Part shown: one piece after another, positions 16,623 through 26,144 of the stretch
How positions within the stretch are numbered: position 1 is the stretch's first letter
Layout: each line of letters starts with the position of its first letter
Assembly (NCBI GenBank): GCA_006844765.1
Contig: SPJV01000101.1
Span: 1-64,000, forward strand
Source of the DNA: Alphaproteobacteria bacterium
GTDB lineage: Bacteria > Pseudomonadota > Alphaproteobacteria > UBA8366 > Aestuariispiraceae
DNA: 64,000 nt
Reading direction: 5' to 3'
Notes under the pieces: generated by a model
The model's input: only the letters and a program-made list of their open reading frames with translations
What the model was told of the DNA's origin: nothing
The model's database searches: none
Translations under genes and position numbers: made by a program

Positions 16623-17903
16623 TTAGAGGGCCTCACCCCTCACGAGGCGTGGCAGTTCTCCGACAACGCCCATGGCATGACGCATCAGGAACTTGCGGGC
16701 CGGCGGCGTCCGGTTGACGGCGGCAAGCCCGATATCCCGCGCCAGCCTTAGCGGCGCCACATCGTTTGAGAAAACCTTCGTCAGCCCGTCAGTCACGGCG
16801 GCCAGCAGCACGTTATCGAACCGCCGCCAACGCTCATAGCGTTCCAGAACCGGGGCCGAGCCGATATCCATGCCGATCCGGGCGGCATCGACCAAGACCT
16901 CTGCCATCGCCGCCACATCGCGCAGCCCCATATTGAGGCCTTGTCCGGCGATTGGGTGAATCGCATGGGCCGCATCTCCGATCAGCGCTAAGCGCTCCCC
17001 GACATAGCTCTCGGCCTGGCTCAGGCTCAGGGGATAAGAGAAACGCGGGCCGGTCAGGGAAAGATCCCCCAACCAATCGCCGAACCGCAAGCGCAACTCG
17101 GCCAGGAACTCATCTTCCTGCAATACCATCAACCGCGCGGCCTCATCCGTTTGTTCGGACCAGACAATGCTCATTCTGTCATCGGTCATGGGCAACATGG
17201 CGAAAGGGCCACCGGGCAGGAACAACTCCACCGCGACGCCACCATGAGAGCGTTCATGCTTGACCGTGCACACAATCGAGGTCTGACCATAGCGCCAGCC
17301 CGTTGATTTAATCCCCGCCGCTTCCCGCGTACGGGAAAACTTGCCATCCGCCGCGATAGCCAACGGGGCCTCAATCGTCCGGCCGTCCGCCAGCTGTGCC
17401 GTGGCGCGTATCCCATCGCGCTCGATACCTTCCATCGCCACGGGCGCGATCAGATCCAACGTATCAAGGGTCTTGGCGCGCCGGTAAAGCGCTGCCCGGA
17501 AGGCGCGGTTTTCAATGATCCAGCCGAAGGGGTCGCTGCCGACCTCCTGATGGTCATAATGCAGGAAGAGGGGGGAAACACCGCGCATCGGATGCCCATC
17601 AGCGACCCGAATGTCCCAGATCGGACTGGCGGCCGCTTCCAACGCGTCGTCCCACACACCAATGGTCTTAAGAACCCGCGCCGAGCCAAAGGCAATCGCC
17701 GATGTCCGCCCATCATAATCCGCTTCCAGGATAGCGTCAGGCGCATCCCGATCCACGACAGCGCATCTCAATCCCTGCTCCGCCAGGGCAACGGCCAAGG
17801 TCATGCCGACCATTCCGCCGCCGGCAAACACCACATCCGCCTGTTGCGCGGCGCCGGTTTCGGATCGCGTGCCCGTGTTATCTGTACAATGCGCTTTGCT
17901 CAT
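16623..17903 (-). CDS. UbiH/UbiF/COQ6-family FAD-dependent hydroxylase
   Basis: A 426-residue flavoprotein monooxygenase. The N-terminal FAD Rossmann loop is VVFAGGGMVGMTLAVALAEQ; DGRTSAIAFGSARVL is the family block after the first helix pair; a DG motif (AIAADGKFSRTREAAG) and the ribityl-binding LIGDAAHAIHPIAGQGLNMGLRD follow. This family hydroxylates the ring of ubiquinone precursors at the inner membrane. Which ring position cannot be told by eye. The ATG at 17903 (MSKAHC) is preferred to a GTG at 17954, which adds 17 atypical residues. It is divergent from glnK across a 347-base spacer. Confidence 0.85.
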   Translation of the reverse strand: MSKAHCTDNTGTRSETGAAQQADVVFAGGGMVGMTLAVALAEQGLRCAVVDRDAPDAILEADYDGRTSAIAFGSARVLKTIGVWDDALEAAASPIWDIRVADGHPMRGVSPLFLHYDHQEVGSDPFGWIIENRAFRAALYRRAKTLDTLDLIAPVAMEGIERDGIRATAQLADGRTIEAPLAIAADGKFSRTREAAGIKSTGWRYGQTSIVCTVKHERSHGGVAVELFLPGGPFAMLPMTDDRMSIVWSEQTDEAARLMVLQEDEFLAELRLRFGDWLGDLSLTGPRFSYPLSLSQAESYVGERLALIGDAAHAIHPIAGQGLNMGLRDVAAMAEVLVDAARIGMDIGSAPVLERYERWRRFDNVLLAAVTDGLTKVFSNDVAPLRLARDIGLAAVNRTPPARKFLMRHAMGVVGELPRLVRGEAL

Positions 17904-18250
17904 AGTGAGAAGAATGGGCGAGACCACCCTGCTGTCCAACCGAAAACGGCACACTAAGTTGCCTATTTTTTAATCGGTGATTTTTCAATGCCCATAAATT
18001 AATCATATTTTTGCATAAAATATTACTCTTTCGGTTTGAAAAAATGTCTTAACCTATTGTTTTTAAACATAGTTCATGAGTCTGAAATAGTTGGCACGAA
18101 TCTTGGTCTTACACCCCGGACACTGCAGCGCATCACCCTGATGCGGCATCATGCCGCCGAATGGGTTTGGCCTTATGGCGATGTGTTGACGGATGGGAGC
18201 TCGGCGTCGCCGGGTTTCGGTTACCAAGGGGAGCCAAGAGGAATACCGAT
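17904..18250. other. Intergenic region between the ubi hydroxylase and glnK
   Basis: A 347-base divergent spacer. The part from about 17955 to 18075 is strongly AT-rich and shows no convincing reading frame. A sigma-54-like element lies at 18092-18107. The 140 bases after it form the presumed glnK leader and contain no recognised riboswitch. No clear paired NtrC sites were found by eye. Confidence 0.6.
18092..18107 (+). promoter_or_regulatory. Sigma-54 (RpoN)-type promoter for glnK-amtB
   Basis: The sequence TGGCACGAATCTTGGT matches the consensus TGGCACG-N4-TTGC-W at every fixed position except G for C at the -12 element (TTGG). Spacing of the -24 and -12 blocks is exact. glnK-amtB operons are classic RpoN/NtrC targets, induced on nitrogen limitation. 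The start point would be near 18118, giving a leader of about 130 bases. Confidence 0.6.
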
Positions 18251-18589
18251 ATGAAACTTGTTATGGCAATTATCAAACCCTTCAAACTCGACGAGGTGCG
18301 CGAAGCACTGACCGGCCTCGGCGTTCAAGGGTTGACGGCAAGCGAAGTCAAAGGCTTCGGTCGTCAAAAGGGGCAGACGGAAGTCTATCGCGGCGCTGAA
18401 TACGCAGTGAGCTTCCTTCCGAAGGTAAAGATCGAGATCGTCGTAGATGACGGTATCTCCGATCAGGTGGTCGAAGCGATCCAGAAAGCCGGCGCCACGG
18501 GCCGGATCGGGGATGGAAAAATCTTCGTCCTGGACGTCGCACAGGCGGTTCGAATTCGCACCGGCGAATCCGGCGCCGAAGCGCTTTGA
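18251..18589 (+). CDS. glnK: Nitrogen regulatory protein PII (GlnK)
   Basis: A 112-residue PII protein, the normal family length. The T-loop (about 37-55) contains GRQKGQTEVYRGAEYAVSF with the uridylylation site Y51. The C-terminal signature DGKIFVLDVAQAVRIRTGE is complete. PII trimers bind ATP/ADP and 2-oxoglutarate and block AmtB when nitrogen is plentiful. The ATG at 18251 is preceded by AAGAGGA about 8 bases away; upstream in-frame starts would add non-family residues. amtB begins 54 bases downstream. Pairing with amtB and a sigma-54-type promoter support the name glnK over glnB. Confidence 0.93.
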   Translation: MKLVMAIIKPFKLDEVREALTGLGVQGLTASEVKGFGRQKGQTEVYRGAEYAVSFLPKVKIEIVVDDGISDQVVEAIQKAGATGRIGDGKIFVLDVAQAVRIRTGESGAEAL

Positions 18590-18643
18590 TCAACAAAGAC
18601 ACGAAATACCTAAATACGACTATCGTCTAGGAGGACATATCCG

Positions 18644-19960
18644 ATGAAACTCTCGACCAAGACGCTGAGCGTCGGCGCGATTGGCGGCACCGCCGTCATG
18701 GCAGCCAGCCCAGCCTATGCCGATGTCCCGCTGGAGACCGGCTACATCTTCAACACACTTTCCTTCCTGATGCATGGCTTCCTGGTCATGTGGATGGCAG
18801 CTGGTTTCGCCATGCTGGAAGCCGGCCTGGTACGCTCCAAAAACACCGCGACCCAATGCCTGAAGAACATTGGTCTTTATTCCATTGCCGGCCTGATGTT
18901 CTGGCTGGTTGGTTACAACCTGATGTATCTCGACGTCAGCAGCTGGATCGGCACCCCGATGCCATGGTCGTCCGGCGGTGTTCCGGACGCAGCTGCCCTG
19001 GAAGGCGGTGAATATTCGTCCGAATCCGATTGGTTCTTCCAGATGGTCTTCGTGGCCGCAACCGCATCTATCGTGTCCGGCGCCGTTGCCGAACGCGTGA
19101 AGCTCTGGTCGTTCTTCATCATGGTTGTTGTCCTGACAGCAATCATCTACCCGATCCAGGGTTCCTGGACCTGGGGCGGCGGCTGGCTCAGCGAAATGGG
19201 CTTCTCCGACTTCGCCGGTTCCACGATCGTTCACTCGGTCGGTGGCTGGGCAGCTCTGACCGGTGCCATCATCGTTGGTGCACGTAAGGGCAAATACGGC
19301 TCTGACGGGACCATGACCCCGATGCCGGGCGCCAATCTGCCGCTCGCCACGCTTGGTACCTTCATCCTGTGGATGGGCTGGTTCGGTTTCAATGGCGGCT
19401 CACAGCTTGCCATGGGCACGATGGCTGACATTACCGATATCGGGACGATCTACATCAACACCAACCTGGCTGCTGCAGCCGGTGTCGTTGTCGCGATGAT
19501 CATGACCCAGATCCTCTTCAAGAAGATCGATCTGACCATGGCGCTGAACGGTGCCCTGGGCGGTCTGGTCGCAATCACCGCAGAACCGCTGGCCCCGAGC
19601 CCGATCATGGCGATCATCATCGGTGGTATCGGTGGTGCCCTGGTGGTCTTCGCGGTCCCGCTGTTCGACAAGTTGAAGATCGATGATGTCGTCGGTGCCG
19701 TCTCCGTCCACCTGGTGGCCGGGATCTGGGGTACGCTCGCCGTGCCGCTCACCAACGACGGTGCTTCCTTCGGTACTCAGATTGTCGGGATTGCCGCAAT
19801 CGGCGCCTTCGTCGCGGTCACCAGCGGTATCGTCTGGATGATCCTGAAGGTTACCATCGGCGTCCGCGTCGACGAGGAAGCTGAATATCTGGGTCTCGAT
19901 AAAGCCGACCTTGGTATGGAAGCCTATCCAGAATTCGGAACGGGATCTCAGTCGCTCTGA
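18644..19960 (+). CDS. amtB: Ammonium transporter AmtB
   Basis: A 438-residue inner-membrane channel with a signal peptide (cleavage near AYA-D, residue 26) and eleven transmembrane helices. The pore twin histidines are H197 (STIVHSVGGW) and H356 (VSVHLVAGIWG). The family block GFAMLEAGLVRSKN at 54-67 and the FNGGSQLA segment are present. Trimers conduct ammonia/ammonium and are gated by GlnK from the gene just upstream. GGAGG lies about 10 bases before the ATG, stronger than for glnK. A strong intrinsic terminator follows at 20025. Confidence 0.95.
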   Translation: MKLSTKTLSVGAIGGTAVMAASPAYADVPLETGYIFNTLSFLMHGFLVMWMAAGFAMLEAGLVRSKNTATQCLKNIGLYSIAGLMFWLVGYNLMYLDVSSWIGTPMPWSSGGVPDAAALEGGEYSSESDWFFQMVFVAATASIVSGAVAERVKLWSFFIMVVVLTAIIYPIQGSWTWGGGWLSEMGFSDFAGSTIVHSVGGWAALTGAIIVGARKGKYGSDGTMTPMPGANLPLATLGTFILWMGWFGFNGGSQLAMGTMADITDIGTIYINTNLAAAAGVVVAMIMTQILFKKIDLTMALNGALGGLVAITAEPLAPSPIMAIIIGGIGGALVVFAVPLFDKLKIDDVVGAVSVHLVAGIWGTLAVPLTNDGASFGTQIVGIAAIGAFVAVTSGIVWMILKVTIGVRVDEEAEYLGLDKADLGMEAYPEFGTGSQSL

Positions 19961-20024
19961 ACCCGTTTCGTGTGCGCCGGCGGCGGAGACTCGACCCGCT
20001 GCCGGTGACCACCCCGCAACCTTA

Positions 20025-20054
20025 CCCCGGAGGAATTTCCTCCGGGGTTTTTTT
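20025..20054 (+). terminator. Intrinsic terminator of glnK-amtB
   Basis: CCCCGGAGGAA and TTCCTCCGGGG arms form a perfect stem (the inner A-T pairs probably open as the loop), followed at once by seven T residues. It lies 65 bases after the amtB stop. Confidence 0.92.
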
Positions 20055-20167
20055 ATCTACGCACATCAATTACAAATATTCGTCTCTGGCCTAGTATTTT
20101 CTTTATTTTAAATCACGAGCGAATCTATGGTACGCATACCTCCGAATATCTAATTTCTCATGAGACG

Positions 20168-21409
20168 ATGGAAATGCTGACCAGACTGGATGCATTAAAA
20201 GACTATCCATTCGACCGGTTGATCGCCCTGTTGGCCGGGCAGCAACCGGCACCGGATAAGGCACAAATCCCACTGCATGTCGGTGAGCCCCAGGGAGCCT
20301 GCCCGGATTTCGTATCCGAGATCATCGCGCGTGAGGCCGCGTCATTTGGAAAGTATCCATCTGTCCGTGGCGATGCGGACTATCTGTCCGCTGCCGCTGA
20401 ATGGCTGACCAATCGCTTTTCCCTGCCAGCCGGCACCGTTGATCCTAAACGCAATGTCGTGGCTGTCGCCGGAACACGGGAAGCGCTTTACCTGATCGCA
20501 AATTCCGCAGTCTTGCGGAAGGAAACAAAATTGCCGGCGGGCATAAAGCCGACGGTGCTCTACCCAAATCCGCTGTATCATATCTATTACGGCGGAGCGC
20601 TTGGCGCCGGGGCGGAGCCCGTGGGCCTGCCAGCGACCGCTGAAACCGGATTCGCCCCAGACTTCGATGCCGTCCCGGAAGAGGTGCTGGATCGCGCCGC
20701 CCTGGTCTATTTATGCAATCCGGGGAACCCGACAGGCGCCGTCATTGGGCGGGAACGCCTGGAGGATATGGTTCGGCGAGCCCGGCGCCATGGCTTCCTG
20801 CTGGTCGTCGATGAGTGTTATTCCGAGATCTGGTTCGATGAGCCACCCGCCGGCGGGTTATCCGCCGCCTTGAGCGCCGAACCGGATAATCCATCGCTGG
20901 ATAATGTTGTCGTCATGCATTCCCTGTCGAAGCGATCCGGTGCGCCAGGGCTTCGCGTCGGCTTCACAGCCGGTGGCGAGGAAGCGATTGATGACTTCTT
21001 GATGCTGCGGAATTACGCCGCTGCGACGGTCCCGGGCCCCTTACAAACGGCAGCCGCTGCCTTGTGGCGGGATGAGACCCATGTCAGTCGGAACCGCGAT
21101 CACTATACGACACTGATGGCGATAGCGGATGAGGAGCTTGGCGCCGTGCCCGGCTATCAGCGTCCCGCCGCCGGCTTCTTCCTGTGGCTGGATATTGCCG
21201 AGTGCTTTGGCGACTGCGAAACCGCAGCCCGCCGGCTCTGGACCGAACAGGGGTTGAAAGTCATGCCCGGCCGGATGATGGCGCAACCATTCGGACACGG
21301 TGACGAGACGCCAGGGGACCGCTATGTCCGGATTGCCCTGGTTCATGACCAGGACACGGTTCGCGAGATTTGCCGGCGTATTCGCGCTTCGGCTATCGGT
21401 AACATTTAA
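20168..21409 (+). CDS. dapC: Class I/II aminotransferase, succinyldiaminopimelate transaminase-like
   Basis: A 413-residue PLP enzyme of fold type I. The cofactor residues N187 (NPGNPTGA), D215 (VVDECYSE), K255 (HSLSKRSGAPGLRVGF) and R263 are all in place. The opening RLDALKDYPFDRLIALLAG and the HVGEPQ segment are those of the proteobacterial DapC group, which aminates N-succinyl-2-amino-6-ketopimelate in lysine and peptidoglycan precursor synthesis. An in-frame ATG at 20174 is also possible. The downstream neighbour is ftsK. Activity on another keto acid cannot be excluded. Confidence 0.75.
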   Translation: MEMLTRLDALKDYPFDRLIALLAGQQPAPDKAQIPLHVGEPQGACPDFVSEIIAREAASFGKYPSVRGDADYLSAAAEWLTNRFSLPAGTVDPKRNVVAVAGTREALYLIANSAVLRKETKLPAGIKPTVLYPNPLYHIYYGGALGAGAEPVGLPATAETGFAPDFDAVPEEVLDRAALVYLCNPGNPTGAVIGRERLEDMVRRARRHGFLLVVDECYSEIWFDEPPAGGLSAALSAEPDNPSLDNVVVMHSLSKRSGAPGLRVGFTAGGEEAIDDFLMLRNYAAATVPGPLQTAAAALWRDETHVSRNRDHYTTLMAIADEELGAVPGYQRPAAGFFLWLDIAECFGDCETAARRLWTEQGLKVMPGRMMAQPFGHGDETPGDRYVRIALVHDQDTVREICRRIRASAIGNI

Positions 21410-21450
21410 CGGCGTCGAAACGATAGTAAGTTCAGACAAGGGGAATCGCC

Positions 21451-23877
21451 ATGGCGATGACAGAGAGAATCAAAGACATCCGACCGACGGCATTCCTGCC
21501 GGATGGGGCCGCCGATTATATGAAACGGCGCGCGGTAGAAGGCGCTGGCATTGCCTTGATCGCTTTGGGTATCTTGATGCTGGCTGCCCTTGTCAGTTTC
21601 GACGCCATGGATCCATCAATCAATCACGCGACCGACCGGGACCCCAGAAACTTCCTCGGCGAGACCGGCGCGCTTCTATCGGATACGATGCTGCAATGGA
21701 CCGGCCTCGTCGGCCTGCTACCCGCCTTCTTCCTGGCCGCTTGGGGCTGGCGACTGGTAACCGACCGCCGTTTGCCGGGCTGGGGGTTCCGCGTTGCCGC
21801 CGCGCCGCCAACCGTCGCGCTGGCCTGCCTCGCCGCCGCCTTCATTCCGGTGCCGGGTGGCTGGCCCCTGGCCGTCGGGTTGGGCGGTTTCGTCGGAGAT
21901 GGTATCGGGGCCGCTGTTCTGCGAATTGTACCGGCTCCCTTGATGACGTCCGGATATGGCGCAGAGATCATCGCCGCGACCGCCTCCTTGGCCGCCGCCG
22001 TGGTATTCCTGCTGACGCTTGGCATCACCTGGCGGGAATGGCGCGCCATGGGGCGCAGCTGTATCGCCGGCTACCGGGCGGCAAAGACACTGCCAGAACG
22101 CGCGAAGGGTCTCTCCACAGGTCTGCGCAAGCGCGTCTCCCCACCTGAAAGCCCGGCAGAAGATGCGGTTGAGCCCAGTTTAGCGCGTAAGGTCATGCGA
22201 AAGGCACCACCCCGCGAGAAAGCCCAGGCCCGACCCGTCCGCGACGACCGCATCGAAGTTCCAAGCGAGACCACCCAGTCCAAACGGGCCAAGAAGGAAC
22301 GCCAGATCACCCTCGACCTGCCGGCGCAGGATGGCGAATACCATCTGCCACCGCTCGACATTCTGATCGACCGCCAACCGGATCGCGATGCGCAGTCCCA
22401 GAACGCCGACGGTCTTGAACAGAATGCGCGGTTGCTGGAAGGGGTGCTGGAAGATTTCGGGGTCAAGGGTGAGATCGTCAAGGTACGGCCCGGCCCGGTC
22501 GTCACCCTGTATGAACTTGAGCCGGCACCGGGCACCAAAACCAGCCGAGTGATCGGCCTCGCCGATGATATCGCCCGTTCCATGAGCGCGATTTCTGTTC
22601 GCATCGCGACTGTGCCCGGCCGCAGCGTCATCGGCATTGAACTTCCCAATGCGAAGCGGGAAATGGTCGGCCTGCGGGAGATCCTGAGCTCCACGACCTA
22701 TGAAAGCAGCAAGGCGAAACTGCCGCTGATCCTGGGGAAAGACATCGGCGGCGCGCCGGAAGTGGTCGATCTGGCCACCATGCCGCATCTGCTGATCGCC
22801 GGGACGACCGGATCGGGTAAATCCGTCGGGCTGAACGGGATGATCCTGTCGCTGCTCTATAAGATGACGCCGGATCAATGCCGCTTCATCATGATCGATC
22901 CGAAAATGCTGGAGTTGAGCGTCTACGACGAAATTCCGCATCTTCTGGCCCCGGTCGTGACCGATCCGAAGAAGGCGGTGGTCGCCCTGAAATGGACGGT
23001 TCGGGAGATGGAGGACCGTTATCGGTCGATGTCCAAACTCTCGGTCCGCAATATCGACGGCTATAACAAGCGGGTCAGTGAAGCCGCCCGAAAAGGCGAG
23101 GTCATCACCCGTCGTGTCCAAACCGGTTTCGACGCCGATTCCGGCAAGCCGATTTTCGAAGAAGAACCGCTCGATCTAACGCCGCTGCCGTATATTGTCG
23201 TTGTCGTTGATGAAATGGCCGATCTGATGTTGGTCGCCGGCAAGGATATCGAGGCTTCCATCCAACGACTGGCGCAAATGGCACGCGCCGCAGGAATCCA
23301 TGTCATCCTGGCGACGCAACGCCCCTCGGTCGATGTCATCACCGGCACCATCAAGGCCAACTTCCCGACCCGGATCAGTTTCTCCGTCACCTCCAAGGTC
23401 GATAGCCGCACAATCCTGGGCGAACAGGGGGCCGAGCAGCTGCTGGGCCGCGGCGACATGCTGCATATGGCCGGCGGCGGACGGATAAATCGTGTCCATG
23501 GTCCCTTTGTCGACGATCCAGAGGTTGAAGTCGTCTGTGAATTTCTTAAGTCCCAAGGGCAACCGGATTATATCTCCTCTGTCACTGACGAAGAGGATAT
23601 GTCCGGCGGCTTCGACACCGATGTTTCTGGCGCATCCGCCTTTATGGAAGGTGCCTCAGGCAGAGGTGGCGGCAGCGAGGCCGAACAGCTTTACGACCAA
23701 GCTGTTGCCCTTATCGCGCGGGAGGGAAAATGTTCGACAAGTTTCGTGCAACGCCACCTTCAGATCGGCTATAACCGCGCGGCGCGTATCGTCGAGCAGA
23801 TGGAGAAAGAGGGTGTTGTCAGCCAGGCCAACCATGTCGGCAAACGGGAAGTCCTGGTGGGCGACCATAGCCACTAA
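21451..23877 (+). CDS. ftsK: DNA translocase FtsK
   Basis: An 808-residue septal DNA motor. Four or so transmembrane helices (about 30-200) anchor it, followed by a basic/proline linker (about 200-300). The RecA-like motor has Walker A LLIAGTTGSGKSVGLN and Walker B IVVVVDEMADLML. The C-terminal winged-helix gamma domain (AEQLYDQAVALIAREGKCS to the end) reads KOPS sites and activates XerCD at dif. A RISFSVTSKVDSRTILGEQGAEQLLGRGDML block is present as in all FtsK/SpoIIIE. The GTG/ATG choice is clear, with GGGGAAT before the ATG. lolA overlaps its 3' end. Confidence 0.95.
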   Translation: MAMTERIKDIRPTAFLPDGAADYMKRRAVEGAGIALIALGILMLAALVSFDAMDPSINHATDRDPRNFLGETGALLSDTMLQWTGLVGLLPAFFLAAWGWRLVTDRRLPGWGFRVAAAPPTVALACLAAAFIPVPGGWPLAVGLGGFVGDGIGAAVLRIVPAPLMTSGYGAEIIAATASLAAAVVFLLTLGITWREWRAMGRSCIAGYRAAKTLPERAKGLSTGLRKRVSPPESPAEDAVEPSLARKVMRKAPPREKAQARPVRDDRIEVPSETTQSKRAKKERQITLDLPAQDGEYHLPPLDILIDRQPDRDAQSQNADGLEQNARLLEGVLEDFGVKGEIVKVRPGPVVTLYELEPAPGTKTSRVIGLADDIARSMSAISVRIATVPGRSVIGIELPNAKREMVGLREILSSTTYESSKAKLPLILGKDIGGAPEVVDLATMPHLLIAGTTGSGKSVGLNGMILSLLYKMTPDQCRFIMIDPKMLELSVYDEIPHLLAPVVTDPKKAVVALKWTVREMEDRYRSMSKLSVRNIDGYNKRVSEAARKGEVITRRVQTGFDADSGKPIFEEEPLDLTPLPYIVVVVDEMADLMLVAGKDIEASIQRLAQMARAAGIHVILATQRPSVDVITGTIKANFPTRISFSVTSKVDSRTILGEQGAEQLLGRGDMLHMAGGGRINRVHGPFVDDPEVEVVCEFLKSQGQPDYISSVTDEEDMSGGFDTDVSGASAFMEGASGRGGGSEAEQLYDQAVALIAREGKCSTSFVQRHLQIGYNRAARIVEQMEKEGVVSQANHVGKREVLVGDHSH

Positions 23878-24526
23878 CGTCTCACGCTGGAGCACCAACA
23901 GCCGTATCCTTCGACACGCGGCGTGCATCCTGCTCTTCGCAAGCCTCATCACCCCGGCGGCGGCGCAGAACTTCGCAAACGCGCCGACTGGGGAGATCGA
24001 CCGTGTTACGGGCTATCTGAACAGCATCCGAAGCTTCAGCTCACGCTTTGTGCAGGCGAACGCGGATGGCGGCTATGTCGAGGGGCTGATCCGGGTCGAG
24101 CGCCCAGGCAAGATGCGCATCGACTATGACCCTCCGTCCCCCTATCTCGTCGTCGCCGATGGATTGTTTTTCATTTTCGTCGACCAGGAATTGGAAGAAG
24201 TAAGCCATATCCCGCTTAGCCTGACCGCGGCGCAGTTCGTTTTGCGCGATGATCTGGGGATCGGCTTGGACATCGAGGTGGCTGAGTACCGGCACCGCGC
24301 CGGTCTGATCGAGATGACGATCCGAAGCGCCGAAGAGCCGGAAGCCGGGTCGGTCACGCTGACCCTGAATGAGGAACCGCTGATGCTGCGGCAATGGACC
24401 GTGGTTGATGGTCAGGGGCTCGCAACCCATGTCACCCTGGTTGATCCGATCTTTAACAACCCACAGGATCCGGAGGCCTTCGTCTTCGTCAATCCTTGGG
24501 CAACCCGAGACGAGCAAGGTAAATGA
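23834..24526 (+). CDS. lolA: LolA-family outer-membrane lipoprotein carrier
   Basis: About 230 residues. A charged stretch and a hydrophobic core (HAACILLFASLITPAAAQ) form a signal peptide, so the mature protein is periplasmic. The mature part has the LolA pattern: INRV-like opening (EIDRVTGYLNSIRSFSSRFVQ), GLIRVERPGKMRIDYDPP, and LVVADGLFFIFVDQ. LolA takes lipoproteins from LolCDE to LolB. The only plausible in-frame ATG, at 23834, lies inside the end of ftsK in another frame (44-base overlap), implying translational coupling. This start is uncertain, and no strong ribosome-binding site is seen. The stop overlaps the next gene by 4 bases. Confidence 0.82.
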   Translation: MSANGKSWWATIATNVSRWSTNSRILRHAACILLFASLITPAAAQNFANAPTGEIDRVTGYLNSIRSFSSRFVQANADGGYVEGLIRVERPGKMRIDYDPPSPYLVVADGLFFIFVDQELEEVSHIPLSLTAAQFVLRDDLGIGLDIEVAEYRHRAGLIEMTIRSAEEPEAGSVTLTLNEEPLMLRQWTVVDGQGLATHVTLVDPIFNNPQDPEAFVFVNPWATRDEQGK

Positions 24527-25389
24527 CCCTTTCGACCGGCAGCAGCAATGCAGATCAGGTGGAATACTGGCAATCCGCCTCCGGCTTGAAATGGGTCCGG
24601 CATCAGGAAGCGCTGGATGCCACAATGGCGGAGGTCGCGGAAACCCTCCTTAAGACCGCTGCTCCTGCCCCCAATGAGCATGTCCTGGACATCGGCTGTG
24701 GCTGCGGCGCAACAACCCTGATGCTAGGCAAGGCTGTGGGACCGGAAGGTTTGGTCACCGGCCTGGACATCTCCCCACCCCTGCTGGCGCGCGCGGAAGA
24801 ACGCCGAAGCGAGGCCAAGGCAACCAATATCACCTTCCAGGAAGGCGATGCTCAAGTGACCGATTGGGGGAACGAGCGCGTCGATCTGATCACCAGCCGT
24901 TTTGGCGTCATGTTTTTCGATGATCCCGTCGCCGCCTTCAGCAACCTGGCCAAGGCGCTGAAGCCGGGCGGGCGTATCGCCTTTGTCAGCTGGGCAGCAC
25001 TGGACAAGAATCCCTGGTTTTCAGTCCCGCGCGAAGCCGCCGTGGCACGTCTCGACAAACCGACACCCGCCGACCCACGGGCCCCCGGCCCCCTCGCCTT
25101 TTCAGAAATCGACTATGTCACCGGGATCCTACGTGACGCGGGTCTAGCCAATATCGAGGCGCAGGAACAAGAGATCCCGCTCGTCATACCCGGCACGGCG
25201 CAGGACGCCGCCACCCTCGCCGGCAGTATCGGCCCCGCCGCGCGCATCATGAAGGAATTCTCCGGCACCGAAGATGACCTCGCCGCCATTGTTGAAGCCG
25301 TGCGCGTTGCCTACGCAACCTATGAAACAGCCAACGGTGTTAGGGTTCCCGCCCGGTTGAACGTGTTTTCAGCAACCGCAGGCACCTGA
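24523..25389 (+). CDS. Class I SAM-dependent methyltransferase
   Basis: A 288-residue cytosolic methyltransferase. Motif I (HVLDIGCGCGATTLMLG) binds SAM, followed by LVTGLDISPPLLARAEER, an acidic strand (FQEGDAQVTDWG) and RIAFVSWAALDKNPWF, the motif III region common to the UbiE/COQ5-like group. The opening DQVEYWQSASGLKWVRHQEALD is typical of a widespread alphaproteobacterial family of unknown substrate. The start overlaps the lolA stop (ATGA). It converges on ilvH with a 97-base gap that holds a short palindrome but no clear terminator. Confidence 0.8.
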   Translation: MTLSTGSSNADQVEYWQSASGLKWVRHQEALDATMAEVAETLLKTAAPAPNEHVLDIGCGCGATTLMLGKAVGPEGLVTGLDISPPLLARAEERRSEAKATNITFQEGDAQVTDWGNERVDLITSRFGVMFFDDPVAAFSNLAKALKPGGRIAFVSWAALDKNPWFSVPREAAVARLDKPTPADPRAPGPLAFSEIDYVTGILRDAGLANIEAQEQEIPLVIPGTAQDAATLAGSIGPAARIMKEFSGTEDDLAAIVEAVRVAYATYETANGVRVPARLNVFSATAGT

Positions 25390-25461
25390 AGCACCCCCCA
25401 TCATTCCCACAGCGGCGGGAATTCAGGACCATTTTCAGAATCGCGATGCTGGAGGCTCCAG

Positions 25462-25478
25462 GTCTCAGATCGTGAGAC
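25462..25478. other. Short inverted repeat between the methyltransferase gene and ilvH
   Basis: GTCTCA and TGAGAC arms flank GATCG in the convergent spacer. There is no T-run on either strand, so it is not a standard intrinsic terminator. Role unknown. Confidence 0.35.
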
Positions 25479-25486
25479 GTCGATCC

Positions 25487-26053
25487 CTAAACCGTCACCA
25501 TCTCCGTGCCGCGGCCGATGGCAACGACGCCGGAGCGGGCGACTTCTACATCGCCCAGCGCGCGCATCAGATCGACGAAGCTGTCGACCTTGCCCGTATC
25601 CCCATCGATGATGAAGACGAAGCTTTCCAGCGTCGTATCGGCGACCTTGGCATCGAAGACATCGGCGATGCGCAGGCTTTCGCGGCGTTGATGATCCTTT
25701 GCGCGCACTTTGATGAGGGCCAGCTCGCGTTCCACATGCGGGCCTTCCAAGGTCAGGTCATGGACATCATGCACCGGCACAAGACGGCTGAGCTGGGCCT
25801 TGATCTGTTCGATCACCATCTCGGTCCCCGTGGTGACGATATTGATGCGGCTGACACTCTCATCCGCCGTGACCGTCGAGACCGTGAGGCTTTCAATATT
25901 GTAGCCGCGACCGGAGAAGAGCCCGATCACCCGGGCCAGCACCCCCGGCTCGTTATCGACGATGACCGCAAAGGTGTGGCGGCGCACGGCCTTATCCTGA
26001 TCCACGATCATATAGGCTGATCCAGGCTGACCCACTGTTCCGCTTTTTGCCAT
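25487..26053 (-). CDS. ilvH: Acetolactate synthase small (regulatory) subunit
   Basis: A 188-residue subunit. The N-terminal ACT domain begins HTFAVIVDNEPGVLARVIGLFSGRGYNIESLTV, the site that binds valine for feedback inhibition. The C-terminal domain has the usual ELALIKV, VFDAKVADTT and SGVVAIGRG segments. It activates the catalytic subunit IlvI in branched-chain amino acid synthesis. It is 91 bases downstream of ilvI on the same strand, with GGAGGG before the ATG. ilvC, often next in related genomes, is absent here. Confidence 0.94.
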   Translation of the reverse strand: MAKSGTVGQPGSAYMIVDQDKAVRRHTFAVIVDNEPGVLARVIGLFSGRGYNIESLTVSTVTADESVSRINIVTTGTEMVIEQIKAQLSRLVPVHDVHDLTLEGPHVERELALIKVRAKDHQRRESLRIADVFDAKVADTTLESFVFIIDGDTGKVDSFVDLMRALGDVEVARSGVVAIGRGTEMVTV

Positions 26054-26144
26054 TAAACTACCCTCCGGGGACCGCGCGTCGCGCGTGTCATATGTCTCTA
26101 TAGTCTCTATTCAATCTCGATTTATCGACAGGCGGGGCCGGTCC

